Shown piece by piece: positions 43,955-52,384 of a stretch of DNA of 64,000 nucleotides; positions within the stretch are counted from its first letter, which is position 1, and every line of letters begins with the position of its first letter. A program made the position numbers and the translations under genes. Below the pieces are notes generated by a model that saw nothing but the letters and a program-made list of their open reading frames with translations, was not told where the DNA came from and ran no database searches. Source of the stretch: Pseudobdellovibrionaceae bacterium (lineage in GTDB: Bacteria; Bdellovibrionota; Bdellovibrionia; Bdellovibrionales; Bdellovibrionaceae); contig JALHMX010000004.1 in NCBI GenBank assembly GCA_022843825.1, positions 108,349 to 172,348 on the forward strand. Direction: 5' to 3'.

Positions 43955-44652
43955 ATTGTCGCGTAGACTTTATGAGTATCATCTAAATCATCAACAGCGT
44001 TAAGAAATTCTTCCACTTCTTTTTGTTGTTCAGCACTCAATTCAGTTATATTATTGGCCTTAAACGAACCGGACGCTGAGGTCACTGCCCATCCTCTTTG
44101 AACTAAGGCCTGTCGAAGTTGATCTAGATTATCAAAAGAAGTGGTGAACTCATAACTGCCATCATCATTTTTTTGTACGTCATCTGCGCCGGCTTCAATA
44201 GCCTCTTCATCAGCATCAAAAGTTCCGGACTTGTTGGCTTCCACGACACCAACTCGTGTAAACATCCAGGCCACGCTTCCAGTTTCACCCAGGTTTCCAT
44301 CATGCTTTTTAAATACACTTCGCATCTCTGGCGCTGTTCGGTGTTTGTTATCAGTCTGACATTCAACGATAACTCCTACACCATGGGGGCCATAGCCTTC
44401 ATAAGTTAACTCTTCAATTATTTTTCCATCATCCAAAAGGCCCGCACCCTTTTTAATGGCCCGATCTATTGTATCATTAGGACAAGAGGCTTTTTTGGCG
44501 GCATCGATAGCTAAACGTAGACGAGAATTCATATCAGGATCAGGTCCTCCAGCTTTGCTGGCCACAGCAATTTCTCGAGCTAACTTAGTAAAAATAGCCC
44601 CTTTTTTTTGTGCATTTTCTGATTTTCCCGCAGCTTTCCAACCTTTTCCCAT
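43951..44652 (-). CDS. yebC: YebC/TACO1-family protein
   Basis: 233 residues from ATG 44652 (AGAGG site). A start 27 bases further upstream is not conserved. YebC-family proteins bind the ribosome or DNA and have been described as translation-elongation factors for proline stretches and as transcription regulators. Signatures: MGKGWKAAGKSENAQKKG, SKAGGPDPDMNSRLRLAIDA, EGYGPHGVGVIVEC, NLGETGSVAWMF. The family is identified with confidence. The role is not, and the Pro-stretch function is recalled from the family. Confidence 0.92.
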   Translation of the reverse strand: MGKGWKAAGKSENAQKKGAIFTKLAREIAVASKAGGPDPDMNSRLRLAIDAAKKASCPNDTIDRAIKKGAGLLDDGKIIEELTYEGYGPHGVGVIVECQTDNKHRTAPEMRSVFKKHDGNLGETGSVAWMFTRVGVVEANKSGTFDADEEAIEAGADDVQKNDDGSYEFTTSFDNLDQLRQALVQRGWAVTSASGSFKANNITELSAEQQKEVEEFLNAVDDLDDTHKVYATI

Positions 44653-44709
44653 AAAACCTCTGAAGGTTATTTTAAGCAAAATTCTACGGACTTGTCTAGG
44701 GGACGCTTT

Positions 44710-45525
44710 ATGAGTAAAAGAGTTAAGATGGATATAAACTATGCAAAACTAGTTTTGGAGGAGCCGAGTGTATTTCGAAAAATAGATTTGTTTCGAAAAT
44801 ATGCTTTTTCTATTCTGGAGCAAAAAAAACCGTTAATTATATCCCAAGAAAATCTTCCGGCCAGAGATATTCAAGTACTGCATCCGAAGTATCACCCGCC
44901 AAAGTCAGGCTTTTCTACCCCTGCGGGACAAGCTCGTATGCTTCATGATTTAGCCAGTATAGAGCTACAAGCTATGGAGCTAGGTCTTCGGACCCTGGCT
45001 GAGTTCACAACGGCTCCTGTGGTGTTTAAAGAAGAGCTTCTAAATATCGCTTTGTCTGAAGCGAATCATTTAGAAATGTGTCTGATTGAGATTGAAAAAC
45101 TAAGGCATAAGTGGGGCGATTGGCCGATCCATTTAAGTCTATGGAAAACCACATCTAAAGAGGATTCCTTATTAGATCGTATTTTGATTGTTCATCGTTA
45201 TTTAGAGGGAAGCGGGCTGGACGCCGGGGACACTTTATTTAGACGATTACAGCTGATCGATTGTCCTTCGGTCAAAAAAGCAGTTCATCAAATTACCTTC
45301 GAAGAAATTGGACATGTCGAGTTTGGATCACGTTGGTACAGGACCTTGTGTCAGCAAGAAAATTTAAACCCTGCTGATGACTATGCTTTCCGTATGAACC
45401 GCCTTATAAAAATCTTACCAAAACGATTAGAACCTATTGCGATAAATTTACGACGGGAAGCTGGATTTACTGACCAAGAGTTAGACTATTTACAGGACCT
45501 TAGAAAAAAAAGACTTACTCAATAA
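44710..45525 (+). CDS. DUF455 ferritin-like protein
   Basis: 271 residues from ATG 44710 (AGGGGA site). The helical core keeps the residues of a carboxylate-bridged di-iron site: HDLASIELQAMELG, SEANHLEMCLIEIEKL and FEEIGHVEFGSRW. This is the DUF455 family of ferritin-like proteins, whose reaction is not established. It is divergent from yebC with 57 bases between. Related members are sometimes encoded next to tRNA or metal genes; nothing here confirms that. Confidence 0.8.
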   Translation: MSKRVKMDINYAKLVLEEPSVFRKIDLFRKYAFSILEQKKPLIISQENLPARDIQVLHPKYHPPKSGFSTPAGQARMLHDLASIELQAMELGLRTLAEFTTAPVVFKEELLNIALSEANHLEMCLIEIEKLRHKWGDWPIHLSLWKTTSKEDSLLDRILIVHRYLEGSGLDAGDTLFRRLQLIDCPSVKKAVHQITFEEIGHVEFGSRWYRTLCQQENLNPADDYAFRMNRLIKILPKRLEPIAINLRREAGFTDQELDYLQDLRKKRLTQ

Positions 45526-45575
45526 ATAGTTTTAATTAACATAAAGTTTCTAACCAATGTTACGATAAATACAGT

Positions 45576-45935
45576 ATGTCATACATATCAAAACTACTCA
45601 GCTCTGAATTTAAAATTGATACCAAAAATAACGAAAGAACTGAACCGCGCTATAAAACCCGAGAGTTAGCTTATCTTGAAGTTTATGGCCATACTGGAAA
45701 AATATTTTGTAAGCTAGAAAACTTATCTTTGTCTGGAGCCTCCTTAAGTATCGTTAGTTCAGATTTTGTACCTACAGCAGGTGATATCAGTAAAATTACA
45801 GTTCACCTAAGATCATTAAAAAAGACTCACATAAAGCCGGTAGAAGTAGTGTGGAGTAAGAATATGAGCTTAGGAATTCGCTTTATTGACCGCAGCGAAG
45901 TTCAAAAAAGACTTAATAATCAGCGAGTGCTATAG
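45576..45935 (+). CDS. PilZ-domain protein
   Basis: 119 residues, mainly one PilZ domain, the receptor of cyclic di-GMP. The RxxxR motif is RYKTR (25-29) and the second motif is NLSLSG (49-54, the (D/N)xSxxG type), both intact. No output domain is present, so it works through protein-protein contact. It is a single gene after DUF455. A second PilZ protein, fused to a GYF-like domain, is at 62.2 kb. Confidence 0.85.
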   Translation: MSYISKLLSSEFKIDTKNNERTEPRYKTRELAYLEVYGHTGKIFCKLENLSLSGASLSIVSSDFVPTAGDISKITVHLRSLKKTHIKPVEVVWSKNMSLGIRFIDRSEVQKRLNNQRVL

Positions 45936-46055
45936 CCGGCACAAAATATGACAACTGTATAATCTTAATACACCACAACCTCTACAAAGTAGTTATAAAC
46001 ATATAGAACCAGGAATAGACCTTGCTGTTATAAATTCTAAAGCAAGGAGTTCATT

Positions 46056-46802
46056 ATGAAAAAGGTATTACTTTTAGTTCTTTTAATTGCCCAACAGGGT
46101 TTCGCCGCTGAAATTGAATGTGCTGAATTTGGACTTTCGGGTAACGAGAATGGAATAAAATATATTTCCACAGCACGCATAGTTGACCTTAAAAAACAAA
46201 ACAGTGGTAATACTAATTTACTTTTTGGAGCGTGGTCCGACGATGATCAATATGTTTCCGTGGCTCTTCCTAAAAGTTTTGAGTCTTTAGAATCACAAAG
46301 TGTAGTTGAAGTTTATACTTCTCTTGAAGATGTAACGACAACGGCCAAGCCGATTGGTAAGAAACATACTTGCGTCGTATTACCAACCCATACGATTCAA
46401 AACCAAGAGATGTATGTTCGTAAAGATGAAAGAAAGTATTTGGGAGATAAAGTTTTCTCTTTACTCGGGAAGTATTCAGGAGATTCTAGTTGCACTGTCG
46501 ATGTAAAAGTTAATATTAAGACAGCCAACCGATTTGAAATTATTCTTTCTACGGCATCTGATTCTTTTGGTATCTTGGATGTTTCAAATGGATCGACAGT
46601 TAAGTCTATTCATCAAGCTGTAACGAACAAGACTTCAGAAGCGCTGGTAGAAACAGAAAGAGATGGGGTAAGAACTCGGATGTCTTTGCAGTTTAACAGT
46701 GCTGGAAAACTTATCCAAGTTAAGGCACAGAAACGCAATCTGTACTTAGGGGTACCATCTCCGTTATCAAGCAGCATAACTTGTTCAGGTCTTATCAGAT
46801 AA
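46056..46802 (+). CDS. Secreted protein of unknown function
   Basis: 248 residues with a signal peptide (cleavage near residue 18, GFA). The mature part holds four cysteines, in IECAEFG, KHTCVVL, SSCTVD and ITCSGL, spread along the chain, so up to two disulfides. Several beta-strand-like segments are visible. It has an AAGGAG site. No family is recognised. Its end is separated from the pseudouridine synthase stop by 4 bases and a strong hairpin lies across this junction. Confidence 0.65.
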   Translation: MKKVLLLVLLIAQQGFAAEIECAEFGLSGNENGIKYISTARIVDLKKQNSGNTNLLFGAWSDDDQYVSVALPKSFESLESQSVVEVYTSLEDVTTTAKPIGKKHTCVVLPTHTIQNQEMYVRKDERKYLGDKVFSLLGKYSGDSSCTVDVKVNIKTANRFEIILSTASDSFGILDVSNGSTVKSIHQAVTNKTSEALVETERDGVRTRMSLQFNSAGKLIQVKAQKRNLYLGVPSPLSSSITCSGLIR

Positions 46803-46806
46803 ATAC

Positions 46807-47574
46807 TTAGACTTCTTCAGTGGCGCCCAGAAAGCGCCACTGTCCTTCAGGTAATTTTCCGAGTTTAAGGTTTCCTACGCGTACGCGCTTTAATCCGATA
46901 ACTTTAAGTTGTACTTGTTCACACATTTTACGAATTTGTCGTTTTTTTCCTTCGATCAGAACAAAGCGAAGTTGATCTTCGTTAATCCAGTCGACCTTGG
47001 CGGGCTTAAGTTTTTCGCCATCAATTTCTAAGCCATGATTTAGAAGTTTTAGTTTTTCTTTGGGGAATATATTTTGTGGAGACTTTTGGTTTTGGTATTC
47101 AACGCGTACCATGTACTCTTTTTCCATTCCCGAATTTTCACCAATAATTTTTTTTGCAAGTCTTCCATCTTGAGTAAAAATGAGTAGACCTTGAGAGTCG
47201 ATATCTAATCGTCCGGCTACGGCCAGATTTTTGAGGTCTCCCATTTTTAGTCGCTGACTATCGTCTTCAATAAACTGATTTTCAGGCGTAATTAGGCGGA
47301 TAGCTGGTTCATAGCCGGGCTCAGGCTGAGCCGAAACATAGCCTACAGGTTTATTTAATATAATTGTAATAAGTTCTTTTTGTTCTTTCATGGCTTGTGA
47401 CGCTAATGTGACGTGGCTATCGGGATCAACTTTTATTCCAAGCTCATTGACCACGAGGCCATTAACTAAAACTAAGCCTCGAGTTATAAGGTCATCAGCT
47501 TCCCGTCGAGAAGCTAAACCCTTCTGTGACATTAATTTTGACAGACGAATAGACTTCTTATCTTCGTCGCTCAT
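46807..47574 (-). CDS. rRNA pseudouridine synthase, RsuA/RluB/RluF family
   Basis: 255 residues. An N-terminal S4 RNA-binding domain (about 9-60) is followed by the catalytic domain with [11 protein letters not shown], whose Asp124 is the catalytic residue. [17 protein letters not shown] and [11 protein letters not shown] are typical. The target residue (16S 516 or 23S 2604/2605) cannot be decided by eye. Last gene of the ACAD-SDR-pseudouridine operon. It starts 4 bases inside the SDR gene. Confidence 0.9.
   Translation of the reverse strand: MSDEDKKSIRLSKLMSQKGLASRREADDLITRGLVLVNGLVVNELGIKVDPDSHVTLASQAMKEQKELITIILNKPVGYVSAQPEPGYEPAIRLITPENQFIEDDSQRLKMGDLKNLAVAGRLDIDSQGLLIFTQDGRLAKKIIGENSGMEKEYMVRVEYQNQKSPQNIFPKEKLKLLNHGLEIDGEKLKPAKVDWINEDQLRFVLIEGKKRQIRKMCEQVQLKVIGLKRVRVGNLKLGKLPEGQWRFLGATEEV
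46818..46842. terminator. Strong GC hairpin at a convergent junction
   Basis: CAGTGGCGC-CCAGAAA-GCGCCACTG is a perfect 9-bp stem with a 7-base loop, at the 3' end of the pseudouridine synthase and just after the secreted gene's stop. It lies in coding sequence for the former and lacks a T-run on either side, so its role as a terminator is uncertain. Confidence 0.4.
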
Positions 47575-48347
47575 TTAAGATTAATTCCACCGTCGATATG
47601 CAAAATGCTTCCCGTGGTAAATTTGGATTTTTCACTGGCCAAGAAATATATGCTTTCAGCGACATCTTCAGGTTGACCGAGTCCTTTAATCAGTTGCATT
47701 TTTGAAATAGTCGTTTCAACTTCTTTTTTTTGTTTAACATCTAGACTATGAAAATCTTGAATCGGAGTGTCTATAATTCCTGGGCAAACACAATTCGCGC
47801 GAATATTTATAGCCCCACCTTCCTGTGCCAAAGCGAGGGTCCAATTAACCATAGCGGCCTTAATGGCCGAGTAGGCGGAAGTGCCCGGAATAGGTTTAAT
47901 ACCTAAAGTGGATGAAACGTTAACAATCGAGCCCTTTTTGTTTTTTAAAAACAGTTTCCAACAGTACTGAGTCAACTTTACGCTGGCCAGTAGATTAGTT
48001 TGAAATATATCTGTCCATAATTTTTCAGTGCTGTCCTGCACAGAAGCCTGCTGATAAATGCCGGCGTTATTAACTAATACAGTCAGCGGGGATAGCTTTT
48101 TAAGTTCTTCTAAAAGATCTTCTTCTTCAAGTTGATTTAAATCGCCAATTAAGGTTGTTGCTTTAATTTGGGGGTTAATAGCTAAACACTCTTGAGTGTT
48201 TTTTTGCAAACGGGCGTAGTCTCTACCTAGCAATAAAAGATCATAACCATTTTTAGCAAAGACTTTAGCGGCAGCGGCCCCAATACCTGAACTTGCTCCC
48301 GTTATTAATGCGGTTTGCGATAATGCACTGACAAATGTTTTTCCCAA
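47571..48347 (-). CDS. Short-chain dehydrogenase/reductase
   Basis: 258 residues. The cofactor-binding motif TGASSGIG (16-23), NNAG, and the catalytic YSAIK (Tyr/Lys) with the upstream VNVSS Ser are intact. Substrate unknown; NAD(P)-dependent oxidation or reduction of a hydroxyl or keto group. It lies between acyl-CoA dehydrogenase (0-base gap) and the pseudouridine synthase (4-base overlap) on the same strand, so a fatty-acyl-related role is plausible. Confidence 0.88.
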   Translation of the reverse strand: MGKTFVSALSQTALITGASSGIGAAAAKVFAKNGYDLLLLGRDYARLQKNTQECLAINPQIKATTLIGDLNQLEEEDLLEELKKLSPLTVLVNNAGIYQQASVQDSTEKLWTDIFQTNLLASVKLTQYCWKLFLKNKKGSIVNVSSTLGIKPIPGTSAYSAIKAAMVNWTLALAQEGGAINIRANCVCPGIIDTPIQDFHSLDVKQKKEVETTISKMQLIKGLGQPEDVAESIYFLASEKSKFTTGSILHIDGGINLK

Positions 48348-49517
48348 CTAAGCTTTGTCCATTTCCATTTTAGCAATAGTTTGTAATTGCATGTTAGATG
48401 TTCCTTCGTAAATTTGACCGATCTTAGCATCACGCCAAAATTTTTCTACTGGATACTCTTTGGTAAAACCATTACCGCCAAATAAATCAATAGCCATTGA
48501 GGTCACTTTTTCTGCGACTTTAGAAGAGTAATATTTCGCCATAGCGGCTGCTTGGATAAAGTCTTGGCCTGCATCTTTTAAGCGGGCGGCGTTGTAAACC
48601 ATAAGACGAGAGGCTTCAAGCTCAATACGCATTTGCGCCAATTGAAATTGAACTCCTTGGAATTGCCCAATCGGTTTTCCAAATTGTTCTCGTGATTTAA
48701 TATAATTTAAAGTAGCCTCGTAAGCTCCTTGTGTAATTCCCACCATCTGAGCACCGATTCCAATACGCCCTTCATTTAAAGTTTCAATAGCTATTTTGTA
48801 GCCTTTTCCAACTTCGCCAAGAACATTAGCTTCAGGAACTTCACAGTTTTCAAACATAAGCTCACAGGTAGAGCTCGCACGAATTCCTAATTTATCTTCT
48901 TTTTTGCCAACAGTGAAACCTTTAAATCCTTTTTCTACGATGAAAGCGGTAATTCCTTTGTAACCTTTCGAAAGATCAATATTCGCAAAGACGATAAAAA
49001 AACTGGCTTCCTTAGCGTTGGTGATCCAAAGTTTATTACCGTTTAAGACCCACTTTCCTTCTTTCTTTTCCGCTCGACACTTTAAAGCAAAGGCATCGGA
49101 TCCCGAAGAAGATTCAGAAAGGCAATAAGCTCCAACCCATTCTTTTGATAGGCGGGGTAAATATTTTTCTTTTAATCCGTCGTTTCCGTATTTAATAATG
49201 GCATTCGTGACTAAGGTATTTTGAACATCACAAAGAACTGAAACTGAGCCATCAATGCGGCCTAACTCTTCGATAGCTATACACGCCATTGTGAAGGTAG
49301 AGCCCGCTCCACCAAAACGATCCGGAGACTCAATGCCCATTAGACCCATTTCGAAAAGCTGTTTAACTATTTCAGGCTTCATTTCTGCTTTTTCATCCAT
49401 AGATGTAACATAAGGCTTTACTTCGGCTTCAGCGAAACTCCGTACGGCGTCTCTGAAAGCCACTTCATCTTCCGACCACATAGTTAAAGCAGGTTGAGTA
49501 TTAAAATTTTCTGACAT
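48348..49517 (-). CDS. Acyl-CoA dehydrogenase (short-chain type)
   Basis: FAD enzyme oxidising acyl-CoA to enoyl-CoA, 389 residues. Signatures: CLSESSSGSDAFALKCRA, GNKLWITNAKEA, LNEGRIGIGAQMVG, KSREQFGKPIGQFQGVQF and IYEGTSNMQ, the last with the catalytic Glu. The closest resemblance is to butyryl-/isobutyryl-CoA dehydrogenases. It has an AGAGGAG site. It is first of a three-gene operon and faces the M50 protease gene across a 188-base region that contains a near-perfect 27-bp palindrome. It could supply crotonyl-CoA to the hbd-ech pair. Confidence 0.92.
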   Translation of the reverse strand: MSENFNTQPALTMWSEDEVAFRDAVRSFAEAEVKPYVTSMDEKAEMKPEIVKQLFEMGLMGIESPDRFGGAGSTFTMACIAIEELGRIDGSVSVLCDVQNTLVTNAIIKYGNDGLKEKYLPRLSKEWVGAYCLSESSSGSDAFALKCRAEKKEGKWVLNGNKLWITNAKEASFFIVFANIDLSKGYKGITAFIVEKGFKGFTVGKKEDKLGIRASSTCELMFENCEVPEANVLGEVGKGYKIAIETLNEGRIGIGAQMVGITQGAYEATLNYIKSREQFGKPIGQFQGVQFQLAQMRIELEASRLMVYNAARLKDAGQDFIQAAAMAKYYSSKVAEKVTSMAIDLFGGNGFTKEYPVEKFWRDAKIGQIYEGTSNMQLQTIAKMEMDKA

Positions 49518-49570
49518 TGCAATAAACTCCTCTTGTTCGTCGAAATAACTTACGGTGAATGTTAAAACTA

Positions 49571-49597
49571 TTCAAGTAACACCTTGTGTTATTTGAA
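49571..49597. promoter_or_regulatory. 27-bp palindrome in the ACAD / M50 divergent region
   Basis: TTCAAGTAACAC-CTT-GTGTTATTTGAA: 12-bp arms with one G:T mismatch and a 3-base centre, 54 bases upstream of the acyl-CoA dehydrogenase ATG. The length and symmetry fit a TetR-family or FadR/PsrA-like operator for fatty-acid genes. No other regulatory sites were identified in the 188-base region. Confidence 0.45.
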
Positions 49598-49705
49598 GTT
49601 TTTAAGTCGTTTTCTCGAATGAATAAAGTAATAGCACAATTGAACTTTTACTCGACAAGAGTCTGTGTTTTAATAACCATAGAGATAGATTAAGGTGGTA
49701 ACGAA

Positions 49706-50371
49706 ATGGATTTAATGGCGCTGGCTGGAAAACTTGGACTGTTCTTTGTTCCTTTTTTGTTTGCGCTTTGTTTTCATGAATATGCGCATGGCTTAGTGGC
49801 GAAGTGGAAAGGTGACAACACCGCTGAAAAACTAGGGCGACTGACTTTAAACCCTATGGCCCATGCAGATATTTTGGGAACGTTTATTTTACCCATTAGC
49901 TCCATTGCTTTTGGTATTCCTATATTTTTTGGATGGGCTAAGCCCGTTCCTGTAGACCCACGGAATTTAAAAAATGTTCGTACAGATATGTTTTGGATAG
50001 CGATCGCTGGCCCGCTATCTAATATTTTATTAGCACTAGTAGCAACAGCTGCACTTTATTTTTTTGTAAGGGCGCCTTTTTTACTTGAGTATCACCAAAC
50101 TATTTCCACTATGCTTCAGATGTTTGTATTGATTAATTTATTTCTTGCTGTTTTTAATATGATTCCGTTACATCCGCTGGATGGAGGCAAAGTATTAGCG
50201 CGGTTTCTGCCAGCGCATATAAATCAAAAACTGGAAGAGAATCAGCAGATGACATCGATTATTCTTATTGTGCTGTTGTTGGTTGGAGTGTTGAGCATAT
50301 TAAGAGTACCTGTATTCTTTCTGTTTAATCTTTTAATGAGTGCTATTGGCATTGGAAACTCAATTATATGA
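49706..50371 (+). CDS. Site-2 protease family (M50) membrane protein
   Basis: 221 residues, polytopic. The zinc site is HEYAH (His24, Glu25, His28) near the N-terminus and HPLDGG (about 156-161) carries the third ligand Asp159. WAKPVPVDPRNLKN is the family's typical segment after the first helices. It is a short, Rip1/SpoIVFB-like intramembrane protease without PDZ domains. The substrate is unknown. Its stop overlaps trpS (ATGA), so it belongs to the trpS-scpAB operon, a frequent arrangement in deltaproteobacteria and Firmicutes. Confidence 0.88.
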   Translation: MDLMALAGKLGLFFVPFLFALCFHEYAHGLVAKWKGDNTAEKLGRLTLNPMAHADILGTFILPISSIAFGIPIFFGWAKPVPVDPRNLKNVRTDMFWIAIAGPLSNILLALVATAALYFFVRAPFLLEYHQTISTMLQMFVLINLFLAVFNMIPLHPLDGGKVLARFLPAHINQKLEENQQMTSIILIVLLLVGVLSILRVPVFFLFNLLMSAIGIGNSII

Positions 50372-51360
50372 GCCAATTTAAACCACGAGTGATGAGTGGA
50401 GCGCGCACGACGCATCAACTTCATGTGGGAAACTACTGGGGAGCAATAAGAAATTGGATTCAGCTTCAAGATCAGTACGAGTGTTTTTTTGGAATTATGG
50501 ATCTGCATGGTTTGACGACGGCCTATAAACGCGCAGAGGAAATTAAAATTTATAATCGTGATATTTTTGCGGATTTGATCGCTTGGGGAATCGATCCTGA
50601 AAAAAACACAGTATTCATTCAGTCTATGGTGCCAGAGCATATTGAATTATTTATGTATTTTGCCAACCTGACTCCAATGGGATGGCTTGAACGAGTTCCC
50701 ACGTGGAAAGATGCGGAAGAAGAAGCCAAAGCTAGTGATACACACAACTTAGGGCGATTCTCTTATCCAGTTTTACAAGCCGCTGACATCGCCGTTTACC
50801 AAGGTAGTTTAGTGCCCGTGGGGGCGGATCAAATGGCACATCTAGAGCTGACCCGTGAAATCATTCGTCGATTTAATCATTTGTACAAAGGAAAACTTCC
50901 AGAACCTAAACCGCTATTAACGGAAACGCCGCTTATTCCAGGTTTAGACGGTCGCAAGATGAGTAAGTCTTATAACAATACTATTTTTTTAACTGAAGAC
51001 GAAAAGACGTTGAAGAAAAAAGTAAATTCGATGTTGACCGACAGCCGTAGGGCTTTACGCGAAAACCCTGGAGTTCCTGAAGATTGCACTGTTTATGCCT
51101 TTCATAAATTGTATTCAACTCCCGATGATCTTAAATGGGTAGTTGAAGGTTGTACCACTGCAGGTATTGGTTGTGGCGAATGTAAAGCTAAACTTTGTGC
51201 AAACATGGAAGCTAAAACCAAAATTCCACGTGAAAAGAAAAAAGAGTTGTTGAATAACCCTAAAACGCTTGATTCAATTATTGAAGCTGGATGCGAAAAA
51301 GCTCGTATGGAAGCGAGAAAAAATTTAAATACCATTAAAGATTGGATGAAACTCCGATGA
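50368..51360 (+). CDS. trpS: Tryptophanyl-tRNA synthetase with Fe-S-type Cys motif
   Basis: Charges tRNA-Trp; class I synthetase, 330 residues. HVGN (19-22) replaces the HIGH motif and KMSKS is at 197-201. Four cysteines at 240, 262, 269 and 272 form C-x21-C-x6-C-x2-C, close to the C-x22-C-x6-C-x2-C motif of TrpRS enzymes that carry a [4Fe-4S] cluster (Thermotoga type). This is not present in most bacterial TrpRS. The start overlaps the M50 gene and the stop overlaps scpA (both ATGA). The cluster would require Suf machinery, part of which (sufE) is in the window. Confidence 0.95.
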   Translation: MSQFKPRVMSGARTTHQLHVGNYWGAIRNWIQLQDQYECFFGIMDLHGLTTAYKRAEEIKIYNRDIFADLIAWGIDPEKNTVFIQSMVPEHIELFMYFANLTPMGWLERVPTWKDAEEEAKASDTHNLGRFSYPVLQAADIAVYQGSLVPVGADQMAHLELTREIIRRFNHLYKGKLPEPKPLLTETPLIPGLDGRKMSKSYNNTIFLTEDEKTLKKKVNSMLTDSRRALRENPGVPEDCTVYAFHKLYSTPDDLKWVVEGCTTAGIGCGECKAKLCANMEAKTKIPREKKKELLNNPKTLDSIIEAGCEKARMEARKNLNTIKDWMKLR

Positions 51361-52370
51361 TTTACTCCCAGAATCAGCTTCGCGTGCAGTTGCAACAGTT
51401 TGAAGGCCCCTTAGACCTGCTTCTTTACCTTATTCGTAAAGAAGAAATGGATATTTTTAATATCAACATGGTGGAAATCACTAAGCAGTACTTAGATTAT
51501 ATCAAACTGATGAAAGAATTTGATATTGAGATGGCCGGTGATTTTATCGCAATGGCTTCAACCTTAATTCATATTAAGTCTAAAATGTTGCTTCCTCAAT
51601 ATGATGAAAACGGTGAAATCGTAGAGCAAGAAGATCCTCGGAAGGTTCTTGTACAAAAACTGCTTGAATATGAAAAATACAAAGAGGCTGCTAAAAATCT
51701 TTATGAGCGCCCTTTGTTGAATAGGGACGTATGGGCTCGGGGTCTTCGTGAAAAGATAGAAGTTCAAGACAATGAAATAGAACTTGAAGACAATGCTTTG
51801 TTTTCCTTAATTGGTATGTTTCGTCATTCAATGAAGGCCATGTACAAGCGCGTTCATAAGGTTAATATTAAGCTTCAGTCTATCGCAAGCCGTATTATGG
51901 AAATGCGTCCGCGTCTAATTGTCGGTAAGCAAGTAGCCATGTCTGAGCTCTTCAATGAAACCATTACAGATATTAAAGAGCGCTCTCGTAACGTATTAAT
52001 TACTTTTTTATCGTTGTTGGAGTTAGGTAAAATGGAATTGGTGTCTATTTACCAAACTGAAATTTACGGTGAAATTTATATAAATACCAAGAAACATATT
52101 GATGAAGATGTTGTTTCTCGAGCAGAGAACTACGATAATCTGAATTCAGAGACGGTGGCTGAAGGTTTAGTCAGCACGGCTAATGTTTTATCTGAAGAAG
52201 AAGTTGAACTTATTGAGTCCGAAACTCAATTTGAGTTACTTGAAAATTATGATACCGCAGAATTAGTACCTAAAATATCAGAGCACACTTTAGAGCATCT
52301 TTCCGAAGAGATGGCTACCGATGAGGATATACTGGCCGCTGAAATGGAAGAAGCAGAAGATCAAGCTTAG
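51357..52370 (+). CDS. scpA: Segregation and condensation protein A
   Basis: Kleisin subunit of the SMC-ScpA-ScpB condensin, 337 residues from ATG 51357, the ATGA overlap with trpS. The N-terminal FEGPLDLLLYLIRKEEMDI is the SMC-binding helix signature. The C-terminal winged-helix domain is followed by about 80 acidic residues not found in ordinary ScpA. It acts in chromosome compaction. The next gene, scpB, begins 14 bases downstream. Confidence 0.93.
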   Translation: MIYSQNQLRVQLQQFEGPLDLLLYLIRKEEMDIFNINMVEITKQYLDYIKLMKEFDIEMAGDFIAMASTLIHIKSKMLLPQYDENGEIVEQEDPRKVLVQKLLEYEKYKEAAKNLYERPLLNRDVWARGLREKIEVQDNEIELEDNALFSLIGMFRHSMKAMYKRVHKVNIKLQSIASRIMEMRPRLIVGKQVAMSELFNETITDIKERSRNVLITFLSLLELGKMELVSIYQTEIYGEIYINTKKHIDEDVVSRAENYDNLNSETVAEGLVSTANVLSEEEVELIESETQFELLENYDTAELVPKISEHTLEHLSEEMATDEDILAAEMEEAEDQA

Positions 52371-52384
52371 AAATAGGAAAAATA

